This document shows positions 8,435 to 17,195 of a stretch of DNA of 64,000 nt, in pieces (within the stretch, counting starts at the first letter, position 1; every line of letters begins with the position of its first letter). Origin of the DNA: Clostridium bornimense. Its GTDB lineage: Bacteria; Bacillota; Clostridia; Clostridiales; Clostridiaceae. The translations under genes and the position numbers were made by a program. The notes beneath the pieces are model-generated. The model was given only the letters and a program-made list of their open reading frames with translations. It was not told the DNA's origin and ran no database searches. The stretch spans positions 1,550,001 to 1,614,000 of the forward strand of contig NZ_HG917868.1 of the NCBI RefSeq assembly GCF_000577895.1, written 5' to 3'.

Positions 8435-9590
8435 ACTTTTCCACCGCCTTTCTAAATTCACTGTACTTATTTACATCCTCCCATGGGAACAGACAACTAT
8501 TAAAGTGACCATAAACCGCTGTATCAGAATAAATCACATTTCTTAGACGCAGCTTTTCAATGATGGCCGCAGGTCTTAAGTTGAAAGTCTCCTGAGCAGC
8601 AATAGTTAGTATTTCATCAGAAACAGTTCCAGTGCCAAGGGTATTTACAGTAAAGGCTACAGGATTTGCCTTACCAATGGCATAGGAAATACTCACTTCA
8701 CATTTCTTGGCATAACCGCACCAAACGATATGTTTGGCAATATACCGAGTCATGTAAGCACCGCTTCGGTCAACTTTGGTTGGGTCTTTGCCACAAAGAG
8801 CACCACCCCCATGGGATGCAAGCCCTCCATAGGTATCGACCATGATTTTTCTTCCAGTCAAACCCGTATCGGCAGCGGGACCACCAAGAACAAACTGCCC
8901 CGACGGATTGATAAGAAGCTCGGTTTCATCATCAAAAGGGAAGTCCTCAAAGCACTGCCATAAGACATTGTTAAGGATATCCGCCTTAAGTTCGTCCTGT
9001 GTTTTATTCTTATCATGCTGTACCGAAATCACAATCGTCTTTATTCTTACTGGAGTGTCATCTTCATACTCCACAGTTACCTGTGCTTTACCATCAGGAA
9101 GAATCCCTTTTATCAGTTTTCCTTTGCGACAATCATCCAGTCTCTTTACGATTCTGTGGGAAAGTACAAGGGGCAGGGGAAGCATTTCTCTTGTTTCCCT
9201 TGTAGCATAGCCATACATAGTTCCCTGGTCTCCAGCACCGATGGAACCGTACTGTTCGTTTATCCCATTTCGTGCTTCCAGTGCGGTGTTCACACCAGCC
9301 GCAATATCTACACTTTGATTATGTACATATACATAAATCAAAAATTTTAGAGGATTGTATCCCACATCCTTTAGTACAGTTTTTACAATGTCTCTAATAT
9401 TCACTTTCTCGCTGCAGGAGATCTCGCCCGCCACGATAATTTTTCCCTTGGTTGCCATTACCTCACAAGCGACACGTGATGCCTTATCTTTACGTAGGCA
9501 TGCTTCCAAAATGCTATCTGCAATAATGTCGCATAGTTTATCAGGATGTCCAGCACATACACTTTCTGCTGTTAAATATCTCTTACTCAT
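8424..9590 (-). CDS. metK: S-adenosylmethionine synthetase (phage-encoded)
   Basis: Methionine adenosyltransferase, which makes S-adenosylmethionine from ATP and methionine. It is full length (388 residues) with SVCAGHPDK at the N-terminus, SIGAGDQGTMYGYA in the middle, and GKDPTKVDRSGAY with GRKIMVDTYGG towards the C-terminus, all conserved active-site segments. The start at 9590 has GAGGAG ten bases upstream; an earlier in-frame ATG at 9608 is possible. It overlaps the downstream ParB-methyltransferase gene. Its position directly before two methyltransferases suggests that the phage provides its own methyl donor. It is clearly of phage base composition, not a copy of the host gene. Confidence 0.95.
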   Translation of the reverse strand: MSKRYLTAESVCAGHPDKLCDIIADSILEACLRKDKASRVACEVMATKGKIIVAGEISCSEKVNIRDIVKTVLKDVGYNPLKFLIYVYVHNQSVDIAAGVNTALEARNGINEQYGSIGAGDQGTMYGYATRETREMLPLPLVLSHRIVKRLDDCRKGKLIKGILPDGKAQVTVEYEDDTPVRIKTIVISVQHDKNKTQDELKADILNNVLWQCFEDFPFDDETELLINPSGQFVLGGPAADTGLTGRKIMVDTYGGLASHGGGALCGKDPTKVDRSGAYMTRYIAKHIVWCGYAKKCEVSISYAIGKANPVAFTVNTLGTGTVSDEILTIAAQETFNLRPAAIIEKLRLRNVIYSDTAVYGHFNSCLFPWEDVNKYSEFRKAVEKYVD

Positions 9591-9610
9591 TACATCATAT
9601 CTCCTCATCT

Positions 9611-10162
9611 TTATTTTCCTCTGCGGGCAGATAGCAGTCGCTCCATCACATCGTCCTGTGGGTTTAAACCAGAGTACTCTGTAGCACAGTTCTCCCTAAC
9701 GATTTGATATATCTCCATCCATAGCCTGTTTGTCTGACTCATAAAGCTTTGGCTCATTGCTACATAAGGACTTTGAATTGCATTGCCGGTTGTTGGATGC
9801 TTGGCTAGGAAACCAAACTCGGTTACCGCTTCCTCACACTGTATCCATCTGGCCGCACTCATGGCATACCGTTCTAGAAGCTGTGGAAGTACCAAATGGG
9901 CACATTCTCGCTCCTCAAGCCATTTCCATGTAATTTCATAGATTTCACTCGCTACTAGGGTTTTCCCATCCTTTTGCACTGCGGAGAGCATGGCCCTTGG
10001 CTTTGGCATTTCCTGCCCCTTCAGGTCAGCAGTATTCTTGAACTCGACGACTTCAAGCTTTCTTTTACCGGGATTTCCCTCTGCAATTTTGTCAGCAAGT
10101 GGTTTTTTCTTTTGACCGGAGCCTATACGGGCGCCGCCTCGATTTGTTCCATCTTTGGCCAT
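9611..10162 (-). CDS. terS: phage terminase small subunit, P27 family
   Basis: The DNA-recognition subunit of the packaging terminase. The N-terminus has the P27 family pattern (GGARIGSGQKKKPLADKI, then EGNPGKR), and the middle has YAMSAARWIQCEEAV, part of the helix-turn-helix/oligomerisation region. Its length of 183 residues is normal. The HNH nuclease gene lies just upstream, as is usual for cos-type packaging. Its partner terL is 7 kb away rather than next to it because of the inserted methylation/ligase block. Confidence 0.92.
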   Translation of the reverse strand: MAKDGTNRGGARIGSGQKKKPLADKIAEGNPGKRKLEVVEFKNTADLKGQEMPKPRAMLSAVQKDGKTLVASEIYEITWKWLEERECAHLVLPQLLERYAMSAARWIQCEEAVTEFGFLAKHPTTGNAIQSPYVAMSQSFMSQTNRLWMEIYQIVRENCATEYSGLNPQDDVMERLLSARRGK

Positions 10163-10273
10163 TCACTCACCTCTTTTCATCGATGGGCCTATTACCTCGT
10201 TTGAAACCGCGAATTTTCACGCGTTACCCCACGCCCGTTACACAAATGAAAAGCTGTAGAGATTTGACTCCCC

Positions 10274-10633
10274 CTACCGGGTTCCCCAACGGTCTCCATC
10301 TCTTGCAGTGATTGCAGAGTGGCAAGGAGTACAAAGAGCCATCAGATTACTTCTATCGTGAGTTCCTCCTCTTGCAAGAGGAAGAATGTGATGCACTTCA
10401 GCCGCTGGGGTCAGCTTTCCTTGTCTTTTACATTCCTCACAAAGAGGATGGGCTGCAATGTAACGGTCACGTATCCTTTTCCAAGCACGACCATAACGTT
10501 TACGGGTTGCTGGATCACGCTGATACTTCTCATACCGTGCAGCTTCCTTCTTGCTATGCTCTTCACAAAAGCGCTTGTCAGTTAGCTCTGGGCAACCGGG
10601 GTAAGAGCACGGTCGCTTAGGTTTCTTTGGCAT
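10274..10633 (-). CDS. HNH endonuclease
   Basis: A 119-residue HNH nuclease. Two Cys pairs for structural zinc are seen (CEECKRQG and CTPCHS), and the catalytic beta-beta-alpha core is HHILPLARGGTHDRSNL. Phage HNH proteins next to terS help the terminase in cutting at cos. The N-terminal CSYPGCPELT and CEEH suggest an additional small zinc-binding stretch. Read in the same direction as terS and separated by 111 bases. A strong terminator lies upstream at 10661-10695, so it is likely to be the first gene of the late/packaging transcript. Confidence 0.93.
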   Translation of the reverse strand: MPKKPKRPCSYPGCPELTDKRFCEEHSKKEAARYEKYQRDPATRKRYGRAWKRIRDRYIAAHPLCEECKRQGKLTPAAEVHHILPLARGGTHDRSNLMALCTPCHSAITARDGDRWGTR

Positions 10634-10660
10634 ACTTGCACCTCCTTTTGCCCATACAAA

Positions 10661-10695
10661 AAGCCCTCGCAGGAGAAATGCTCCCGTGAAGGCTT
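10661..10695 (-). terminator. strong rho-independent terminator, end of replication operon
   Basis: On the minus strand AAGCCTTCACGGGAG pairs with CTCCTGCGAGGGCTT (14 of 15 positions pair) around a CATTT loop and is followed by TTTTTG. It separates the early/replication genes from HNH and the packaging genes. Confidence 0.85.
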
Positions 10696-10788
10696 CCGTT
10701 TACTAATATTCCATACTACCATTATATAACTTTCACCACGGACAAACAGTGTCATCATATGCCAAACTGTGCCAAAGTGTGCCAACTT

Positions 10789-11202
10789 TTATTTGGGGAC
10801 CTTTAAGTGTTGCAAAGCGGATGAATGAAGTCTATGAACGGTTCTCATAGAAACATTAAGATTGACACAGATTTCTTCCCAGTTAAGAAAGTTAATGTAT
10901 CGGTAGCGAAGGAGCAGCTTCTCATCCACGTTTTCCATCTGGTTAATCGCTTCACGGATATCTGATTTCAGCTTTATTAATCGTTCAACCTCATGTTGTA
11001 TCTGTTGCTCCAAATCTATTATCCTAATCACATACTTTTCAAAGGGTGGGTCAGTACTCTTGGTTCGACTGACTTTCTCATCAAGCACAGGGGATGAAAC
11101 ACTTCTTGATAAATCCCTTAAGTTTTGCAACTCTTCAAGGTCTGAGTTAATCAATTCATTCAAACGGTAAGCCTGTTTTAAGAATTCCTTAGCTGTCATC
11201 AT
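10789..11202 (-). CDS. sigma-like late regulator, DUF1492 family
   Basis: A 137-residue protein with a coiled N-terminal half and a C-terminal sigma-region-4-like helix-turn-helix (LLLRYRYINFLNWEEICVNL, then VSMRTVHRLHSSAL). The DUF1492/RinA/ArpU-like group activates late gene transcription in phages of Firmicutes. It is the last gene before the terminator and the packaging genes, the usual place for a late activator. The start overlaps the upstream stop (ATGATGA) with AGGAGGT upstream. Confidence 0.85.
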   Translation of the reverse strand: MMTAKEFLKQAYRLNELINSDLEELQNLRDLSRSVSSPVLDEKVSRTKSTDPPFEKYVIRIIDLEQQIQHEVERLIKLKSDIREAINQMENVDEKLLLRYRYINFLNWEEICVNLNVSMRTVHRLHSSALQHLKVPK

Positions 11203-11420
11203 CGCACCACCTCCTCTTGTAGCTGTTGAATTAACATGTCAGGGTTGAGAGAGGTAAGGACATTGAACAATTCAGAATGAAGGAAGCACTCAACCTCACG
11301 TTTTGTATATAAAGCAGAATCATTGCGAGGGTGTTTTGCTAGTCTTTTTAAAGCAAAACGATAATCCTTGACTGCCTGTAGAATAATGGCATTTGCCAGT
11401 TTTTCAAATGCATCCATCAT
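11199..11420 (-). CDS. small phage protein of unknown function
   Basis: 73 residues, mostly helical by eye (FEKLANAIILQAVKDYRFAL), without a motif I recognise. It overlaps its neighbours on both sides by four bases, the mark of a translationally coupled operon gene. AGAGGG precedes the ATG. Proteins of similar size and place occur between SNF2 helicases and late regulators in related prophages. No function can be assigned. Confidence 0.7.
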   Translation of the reverse strand: MMDAFEKLANAIILQAVKDYRFALKRLAKHPRNDSALYTKREVECFLHSELFNVLTSLNPDMLIQQLQEEVVR

Positions 11421-12778
11421 ACAGCATCCCTCTCTTTCCCAAGATTTGCTTTGACCGCATTAATAAGATCGGATTGTGTCTTTTCCTTTCGTTTCAAGGC
11501 TCTCATCACATCTTCATCAATTGTACCTTTAGTAATGATGTGATGGATTACCACTGTCTCTTTTTGTCCTTGTCTCCAAAGTCTCGCATTTGTTTGTTGA
11601 TAGAGTTCCAGACTCCAAGTAAGTCCGAACCAGATAAGCGTTGAACCTCCACTTTGTAAGTTGAGACCGTGTCCCGCTGATGCAGGATGGATAACTGCCA
11701 CAGAAATATCACCGTTGTTCCAATCCTTAATATCCTTGGAATTTTTAATTTCTCTGACATTGAATTTTGCCTTAATACGCTCTAAATCGTGATTATACCA
11801 ATAGGCAATAAGCACAGGTTTGCCGTTAGCACCTTCAATTAAATCCTCAAGAGCATCTAGCTTGCGGTCGTGGATAATACGGGGGTTTTTATCATCATCA
11901 TAGATAGCACCGTTTGCCATTTGCAGGAGTTTGCCTGAAAGGACAGCTGCATTCATGGCATCTATTTCTTCATCGCCAAATTCAAGGACCATCTCTTCAC
12001 GAAAGTGGTCATATACTGATTGTTCTTTAGCATTAAGATACACAGGCACTTCATTGATCACGCATTCAGGCATTTTTAGAAAATCTATCGACTTCATGGA
12101 AATGGTAATATCCGAAATGAGCCGATATATAGCATCTTCAGCACCTGGCAATGGTTTATATGAAAATACGATTTGCTGATTGCGTTTATCTGGTGTAAAG
12201 AAGGAATTGCGGTAGTGAGTTATGTATCTGCCGAGTCTTTTACCCATGTCGAGAATACGAAACTCTGCCCACAAATCCATTAATCCATTACTGGAAGGTG
12301 TACCTGTAAGACCCACAATCCGTTTTGCCCTTGGTCTTACTTTTAGTAAACTTTTAAACCTTTTTGCTCCATAGGACTTAAAAGATGAAAGCTCATCAAT
12401 GACCACCATGTCATAATCAAAAGGTATGCCACTTTTATTTACCAACCAGTCAACATTTTCTCTGTTTATAAGATAGACACTTGCAGGTTTCCTTAGAGCC
12501 GCCAATCGCTCCTGCTCTGTACCGATTGCTACCGAAAACTTGAGTCCTTTTAAATGCTCCCACTTATTTATCTCAGCTGGCCAAGTATCTCTTGCTACAC
12601 GAAGTGGAGCAATGACCAGAACCTTTCCAACTTCAAAACTATCAAGACATAGGTCGAATATAGCCGTTAGAGTAATGACGCTTTTGCCAAGACCCATTTC
12701 TAAAAACACAGCAACAATGGGATGCTCTAGAATGAAGTTCGTTGCATAGGTCTGATATTTATGAGGATTGTATTTCAC
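11417..12778 (-). CDS. SNF2-type DEAD-like helicase
   Basis: Superfamily 2 Swi2/Snf2 ATPase of about 453 residues. Motif I is EMGLGKSVITL (near residue 30), motif II VIDELSSFK, motif III LTGTPSSNG, and the C-terminal motifs include GHGLNLQSGG and ARLWRQGQ. The start is a GTG at 12778: GGAGGG is seven bases upstream and the protein then begins VKYNPHKYQTYA, the family's normal start. An ATG further upstream lies inside the previous gene without a ribosome binding site. Its role is DNA translocation or remodelling during phage replication, together with the VRR-NUC nuclease just before it. Confidence 0.93.
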   Translation of the reverse strand: MKYNPHKYQTYATNFILEHPIVAVFLEMGLGKSVITLTAIFDLCLDSFEVGKVLVIAPLRVARDTWPAEINKWEHLKGLKFSVAIGTEQERLAALRKPASVYLINRENVDWLVNKSGIPFDYDMVVIDELSSFKSYGAKRFKSLLKVRPRAKRIVGLTGTPSSNGLMDLWAEFRILDMGKRLGRYITHYRNSFFTPDKRNQQIVFSYKPLPGAEDAIYRLISDITISMKSIDFLKMPECVINEVPVYLNAKEQSVYDHFREEMVLEFGDEEIDAMNAAVLSGKLLQMANGAIYDDDKNPRIIHDRKLDALEDLIEGANGKPVLIAYWYNHDLERIKAKFNVREIKNSKDIKDWNNGDISVAVIHPASAGHGLNLQSGGSTLIWFGLTWSLELYQQTNARLWRQGQKETVVIHHIITKGTIDEDVMRALKRKEKTQSDLINAVKANLGKERDAV

Positions 12779-13040
12779 CCAGCATCCCTCCAATCTGCTT
12801 AACATCATCAATGACATAGCAGGCAAAGCCTAACTTCTGTAATTGCTTTATTCTTCTAATCTGTAACAGGCGAGGTTTCTTTCCGGGAGCCTTTAATTCC
12901 ACAAATGCCATCTTCCCATGCGGTAAAAGCACTAGGCGGTCTGGCATTCCATCTAAACCTGGGCTAACAAACTTCGCAGCGATGCCTCCCATCTTTTTTA
13001 CCTCAGCCACCAGTTTCTTTTCGATATATTTTTCAAGCAT
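12759..13040 (-). CDS. VRR-NUC domain nuclease
   Basis: A small PD-(D/E)XK nuclease of the VRR-NUC type. Visible: an N-terminal helix MLEKYIEKKLVAEVKKMGG, the acidic residue in GLDGMPDRLVLLP, and the catalytic FVELKAPGKKP (E-x-K). At 93 residues it is a stand-alone phage version. The start at 13040 has GGGAGG six bases upstream. Phage VRR-NUC proteins act on branched DNA and typically sit next to the SNF2 helicase, as here, with a 20-base overlap. Confidence 0.92.
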   Translation of the reverse strand: MLEKYIEKKLVAEVKKMGGIAAKFVSPGLDGMPDRLVLLPHGKMAFVELKAPGKKPRLLQIRRIKQLQKLGFACYVIDDVKQIGGMLGEIQSS

Positions 13041-13097
13041 AAATACCTCCCATATAAAAAGGCCGGAACAAGAAAACAACTTTGAACCAATTTTCCT

Positions 13098-13124
13098 ATA
13101 CGCGCGTGTATGCGTGTACGCACA
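13098..13124. other. GC-rich alternating repeat in the VapE/VRR-NUC gap, origin candidate
   Basis: On the minus strand GTACACGC and ATACACGC follow each other in tandem, flanked by GTGC and GCGTAT. It lies in the 218-base gap downstream of the VapE-type primase gene and stands out against AT-rich flanks that follow (ttattatttctttt...). Such short iterons beside the replication initiator are often origins, but this is a guess from position and pattern only. Confidence 0.25.
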
Positions 13125-13258
13125 GGCTCCTATTATTTCTTTTTACTATTTATAAATAAATAGGTTACTTCTTGTTCCACTTGTTCCGAACCGTTGATTT
13201 TCCTTATCATTACTAACTTTAGGGAAAGAACAAGTATGGGAACAATGTAAGGTACAAC

Positions 13259-15625
13259 TTAGCGTTGTTCCTCGACTCGGGAATAAGCTCGTTGCTTTCC
13301 GTAGACAGGAAACGTTACGACACCATTCTTGTTCCCGGTGTACTTGTTCCACTCACTGATCTTTCTCATAATGGCACCGATGGCATAGGAATCTGATGGT
13401 TTTAACATGGATGCCTCTTTACCGAAACACTCACACCAAATTTCCATATTACAAACAAGGGTCCTTTTTACTGTTCCAACACGGGTGCCGCCGCCAAATT
13501 CGCTACCGCCGAGGAAATTTCTACGCTCGTACAAAGACATCGTGTCCCAATCATTCGGCAAGAGCGTATCCAGATAGGTACGAACCAGTCCTTCTCGTTC
13601 ATCTGTTTCCATCGCATCTGCCTGTTCACTCGTCGCCATGGATACATCATCACCTTCAAGGTAGAGTTTTTCGCCCTTCTCATAAAGCACTAGTGCCTCT
13701 GCCCAAATCTGCTGTACTTCCTCTTTGGTCATCTGCCAAGCTTTCTTTTTACCGTTACCGTTAATGCGGACTGGCCAAAATCTACGATTGCCCGTAATAT
13801 CTCGAAGAAATCCGCTTTCTGCATTCGTAGAACCTACAATTACACACTGACGGGGATGGCTTTCGACATTGACCCCATAACTGGCACGGTACTTATCATC
13901 CGCCCTTGAAATAAAGGACTTTACAACCTCCACATCCGTCTTACGCATTCCAGCAAGCTCTCCTAGTTCCAGTAACCAATATCCCTGAAGTTTCTCAGCC
14001 CCGGATTTATCCTTCATATCTGTAATAGTCAAACTATCTGAAAACCAGTCTCTAGCAAGCTTGGCAAAGAAGGTTGACTTACCGATACCTTGAGGCCCGT
14101 TTAAGATTAGAACACTATCAAACTTTGTACCTGGTCTATAAATGCGGGCTACCGCTGCAACCATTGTTTTGCGAATCACTGCTTTTGTATAGGAATTATC
14201 TGTTGCACCGAAATAATCAATGAGCAGATTTTCCACTCGGCTAATACCATCCCATTTTGGCAGGGAGTCTAAATACTCTTTAACAGGATGGTAGGCTCGT
14301 TCTGACGCTACCGCTAACACAGCATCCTTGGTCTTGGTAGGTGAATAGACTCCGTATTTGCTGCTTAAGTACACCTTAAGAAGTGCGTTATCCGAATCAT
14401 TCCAACCCATCTTAATCTGTTCCCAAGGCAGACCACCTTTGGCATCGATCCCATCACGGTGGCAATTGAAAGCGATATGTTGTAATTCCTCATCATGCCG
14501 AATAATCAGAACGATGTTGTCTAAAGAGTCTTTTATCCGACCTTGCTTATCCAGCTCCAAACCTGTCTGCCAATCCTCATCACTAAACTCCTCTTCAGCC
14601 TGAGCCTGTCTCTCCTTTGCGAACTCAGCTTTTACCGCTTCATCTTTTATAGCAAACTCGCACATTGCCACAAAAGACGGCATCCTGCCAGGAGCCGTAG
14701 TAGTGGAAGCTCTATCATCTAAAGAGCCGAATTTATGAATACGAACGAGATCAAAAGCATTAAGAAGCAGGCCGCTTGCTGGATCAGTAGCATGGTGGCT
14801 GTATGCAAATTTATCATCATAGATAATCACACCCGCGCTACTGTCCGCTGGAATATAGTCATAGCGTCCTTCCATTACAGATGGTGCATAAACTGAACTT
14901 AAAAATTTATCAATTGCTTCACGAACGGAATAGGTGCGACAGAAAGTTCCTACCACACCTTCCTTTAAAATAGGATCTGCTTGTTCTTTCAGACTGCGAT
15001 TAATAACTTCAGACTGCCTGCTTGATACGGGCCAAGTTGACGTATCTCGCCAATTTTCATATTTTGCAAGATAAATATCCGGGTCAAGTAATGCTCCATC
15101 CTGCTCTTCATAGACAAATTGACCATTAGAGGAAGTGGATGGCCAATACATAAGGCGATGGGCTTCATATGTCGTATCATCGAAAAGATCAATACCAATT
15201 TCTTTTGCCACCATACGTCCAACAGCTGCATATTCTTCTTCGCTGATCTCACGAGCAAGGGGAACGATAAGCCTGAGTCTCGGATTTTCCGGTGTGTGCT
15301 TATGGGTGGAGTAAACGCAACATTTGAAATCAAAAAGCATTGAGATTTGCTCCCAAATATCTGGTCTACCGTAATCCATGTCAAGGGTAAGCAAAGAACG
15401 ACACAGAACATTGCCCTTCTTTCGCCTTCCTTCTTTTAAATGCCCTCCGACAAAGCCACCGACGTCTTTGATATCATCTTGATGACCTTTTTTAAGTTTC
15501 CGATATTCTTGTACTGTTTCTGTGGTCCGCTGTGTTGTCTTTACACGGGAGCAAAAATCCTCCCAGGAGATATCTTTGTTTTTCCATTTCCTGTCCATCC
15601 GGCTATTGCCCACTGCAATTTTCAT
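13259..15625 (-). CDS. VapE-like phage primase/helicase (virulence-associated E family)
   Basis: A large two-part replication protein of 788 residues. The first half resembles archaeo-eukaryotic primase-like N-termini found fused to VapE (LLTLDMDYGRP, then PRLRLIVPL and EAHRLMYWPS). The second half is the VirE/VapE P-loop ATPase with Walker A NGPQGIGKSTFFAKL, ELGELAGM as Walker B and VGSTNAESGFLRD. It probably primes and unwinds phage DNA. The start ATG overlaps the stop of the previous gene (ATGA). It is followed by the gap holding the origin candidate. Confidence 0.92.
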   Translation of the reverse strand: MKIAVGNSRMDRKWKNKDISWEDFCSRVKTTQRTTETVQEYRKLKKGHQDDIKDVGGFVGGHLKEGRRKKGNVLCRSLLTLDMDYGRPDIWEQISMLFDFKCCVYSTHKHTPENPRLRLIVPLAREISEEEYAAVGRMVAKEIGIDLFDDTTYEAHRLMYWPSTSSNGQFVYEEQDGALLDPDIYLAKYENWRDTSTWPVSSRQSEVINRSLKEQADPILKEGVVGTFCRTYSVREAIDKFLSSVYAPSVMEGRYDYIPADSSAGVIIYDDKFAYSHHATDPASGLLLNAFDLVRIHKFGSLDDRASTTTAPGRMPSFVAMCEFAIKDEAVKAEFAKERQAQAEEEFSDEDWQTGLELDKQGRIKDSLDNIVLIIRHDEELQHIAFNCHRDGIDAKGGLPWEQIKMGWNDSDNALLKVYLSSKYGVYSPTKTKDAVLAVASERAYHPVKEYLDSLPKWDGISRVENLLIDYFGATDNSYTKAVIRKTMVAAVARIYRPGTKFDSVLILNGPQGIGKSTFFAKLARDWFSDSLTITDMKDKSGAEKLQGYWLLELGELAGMRKTDVEVVKSFISRADDKYRASYGVNVESHPRQCVIVGSTNAESGFLRDITGNRRFWPVRINGNGKKKAWQMTKEEVQQIWAEALVLYEKGEKLYLEGDDVSMATSEQADAMETDEREGLVRTYLDTLLPNDWDTMSLYERRNFLGGSEFGGGTRVGTVKRTLVCNMEIWCECFGKEASMLKPSDSYAIGAIMRKISEWNKYTGNKNGVVTFPVYGKQRAYSRVEEQR

Positions 15626-16056
15626 AAACTTTCGACCTCCTCATGCTCCGGACTAAAATATCTAACCGTTTGTCTGCGTTTCTTGGCTACTTCAATTTCC
15701 CTCGCCATACCGTTTGAGATGGTATTGCCCAGCACCCACACCTCGGAGCATTTGCCCATAAGCACGATGTCCATAAATATGGCAAGCTCCCGTTCCACTG
15801 GATTTTCATCATCCATAAACTGCGGAAACATAAGGTGGGGAGCAATTGGGATACAATTACTCTCCAAGGCAAATCTACAAAAGTTACGGGCCTTTTTAAC
15901 GTTTCCTTCTACATCACCGGAATAGGGAGAACAGATATATACAAGCGGCTTAAAGGCAGGTTTTTTCTCTGCCTTTTCCTTTTTCATTATGTTGGTCAGT
16001 GCTTCATGGGGAGTTGGGTCATGGTATCCTTCATGATTAAATTTGTTGATTCCCAT
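15622..16056 (-). CDS. DUF4406/nucleoside deoxyribosyltransferase-like protein
   Basis: 144 residues with YICSPYSG near position 40, then IAPHLMFPQF, ERELAIFMDIVLMGKCSEVWVLG (cut here) and NGMAREIEVA. These are the strand-loop patterns of the nucleoside 2-deoxyribosyltransferase fold in the DUF4406 group. The conserved glutamate of SNGMAREIE is in the catalytic place. Such proteins may alter free nucleotides or base modification precursors; the exact phage role is unknown. Overlaps both neighbouring genes, so it belongs to the replication operon. Confidence 0.85.
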   Translation of the reverse strand: MGINKFNHEGYHDPTPHEALTNIMKKEKAEKKPAFKPLVYICSPYSGDVEGNVKKARNFCRFALESNCIPIAPHLMFPQFMDDENPVERELAIFMDIVLMGKCSEVWVLGNTISNGMAREIEVAKKRRQTVRYFSPEHEEVESL

Positions 16057-16808
16057 TACGCACCCTCCATTTCTATCTGAGGCAAAATACCGTCCGCCTT
16101 CATCAATTCGTAAATGAAGAGTCTACCTTTTTGAGTCCAGTATGTATGGACCTTTGTATGCTGCTGCCCATTACTGCCAAGGTAGCTATGTGTCTTAGTG
16201 CTGGTGTAGCCTTTTTCCGCATACTTCTGATATAAAAGCCAGATACCACCTTGTTTAAACTGAATGCCCTTTTTATTGAGATAGCGGTTCATCCAAATAG
16301 CGGATTTGCCGTAATCTTTGGCAATTGCTGATGTGGAAATGAGGTCTTTACAATTTAAAACCACATCGTAATAAGAGACTTTCGGTTTCATTTCTGCAAT
16401 TTGCTGATTCTGAACCGCAACCGTACCTTCAAGCACTTTATTTTGATTCCTTACTTGAATTAGTTGCTGATTGGCAAACTGTAAAGCCCTTGCCATAATG
16501 GCCTCGGGGGAATTCCAGCGTCTTTCTATTTCAAGAAAGTATTGACGGCACTCTTTCCCTTTTGGGGTACGCTGTATCATGCATAGCTCTTTTGCCATAT
16601 CGATTGTTAACTGATGGTCTATGCTCGGTCTGCCTCCGGTACTTTCGCTCAAAAATGAGCTAAAGTCTGACCCTTCCTCAAATCCGTACTCACACATTCT
16701 TGGAAACCAATCTTTATAAGCGGTCTTTACTTCCAAGGCTTCATGTAAATCACGACCGAGTACGGTTGGTCGCTGATTTTCATAGTTGATTTTTACTAAT
16801 TCGTCCAT
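16056..16808 (-). CDS. phage antirepressor, AntA/AntB plus KilAC domains
   Basis: 250 residues. The N-terminal AntA/AntB domain is recognisable from VLGRDLHEALEVKTAYKDWF and GFEEGSDFSSF. A short coiled linker (QFANQQLIQVRNQNKVLEG) leads to a C-terminal KilAC DNA-binding domain (LISTSAIAKDYGKSAIWMN). Such proteins bind repressors or DNA and tip the lysogeny switch. The start at 16808 has AGGAGGTAATTCGT upstream. It is the first phage gene on the left side of the inserted TetR cassette. Confidence 0.92.
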   Translation of the reverse strand: MDELVKINYENQRPTVLGRDLHEALEVKTAYKDWFPRMCEYGFEEGSDFSSFLSESTGGRPSIDHQLTIDMAKELCMIQRTPKGKECRQYFLEIERRWNSPEAIMARALQFANQQLIQVRNQNKVLEGTVAVQNQQIAEMKPKVSYYDVVLNCKDLISTSAIAKDYGKSAIWMNRYLNKKGIQFKQGGIWLLYQKYAEKGYTSTKTHSYLGSNGQQHTKVHTYWTQKGRLFIYELMKADGILPQIEMEGA

Positions 16809-16833
16809 ACGAATTACCTCCTGCGATATAGTC

Positions 16834-16849
16834 AGAGGAAAGTTCCTCT
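16834..16849. promoter_or_regulatory. perfect palindrome AGAGGAA-AG-TTCCTCT, leader operator or hairpin
   Basis: A perfect 7-base inverted repeat with a 2-base centre, 26-41 bases before the antirepressor start. With such a small centre it is more likely a protein-binding site than a hairpin. Confidence 0.4.
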
Positions 16850-17143
16850 ACCTAATAGCCACAGGAGGTAATGATTGTTGAGGATTTTAAAAAAAAAATA
16901 AATTATACATCCGATTGTTTTTCGGAATTTGAGTATGTAAAATAGATTTAACAGTTGATTCAGTAATTTTCTACTTTAACAAACGGACTAGATTGATAAA
17001 CAAGAAATGGTAACGTAAACAGTAATAGACCTATAGTGATTTGGGGCTAATAGGAAAAGAGAAAAACAGTCATTTTGGTATCATATTTTATCTATGACCT
17101 GGATGAGTAAGGCTGGTAGAGTCTGAGGAGAATCAATTAAAAT
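16850..17143. other. AT-rich non-coding stretch at the cargo boundary
   Basis: About 300 bases with no convincing gene. AGGAGG at 16863 precedes an ATG at 16871 that opens a 24-codon plus-strand frame ending at 16945, too short and unsupported to call. The base composition changes here from phage-like to very AT-rich, so this is probably the left boundary of the TetR cassette insertion. Confidence 0.4.
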
Positions 17144-17182
17144 AAAAAATACAGAGCGAGAAATTCTCACTCTGTATTTTTT
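17144..17182 (-). terminator. bidirectional terminator after the cargo membrane genes
   Basis: AAAAAATACAGAG-c-GAG and CTC-a-CTCTGTATTTTTT form a long stem with an AAATT loop. Oligo-T runs exist on both strands, but the orientation suits the minus-strand membrane-protein pair ending at 17196. Confidence 0.8.
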
Positions 17183-17195
17183 ATTTTTGCATCGT

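Noticed and set aside
16871-16945. 24-codon plus-strand frame with a good AGGAGG site before its ATG
   Set aside because: Too short, no recognisable sequence, and the AGGAGG lies in a boundary region of mixed origin; it ends in an A-rich stretch.
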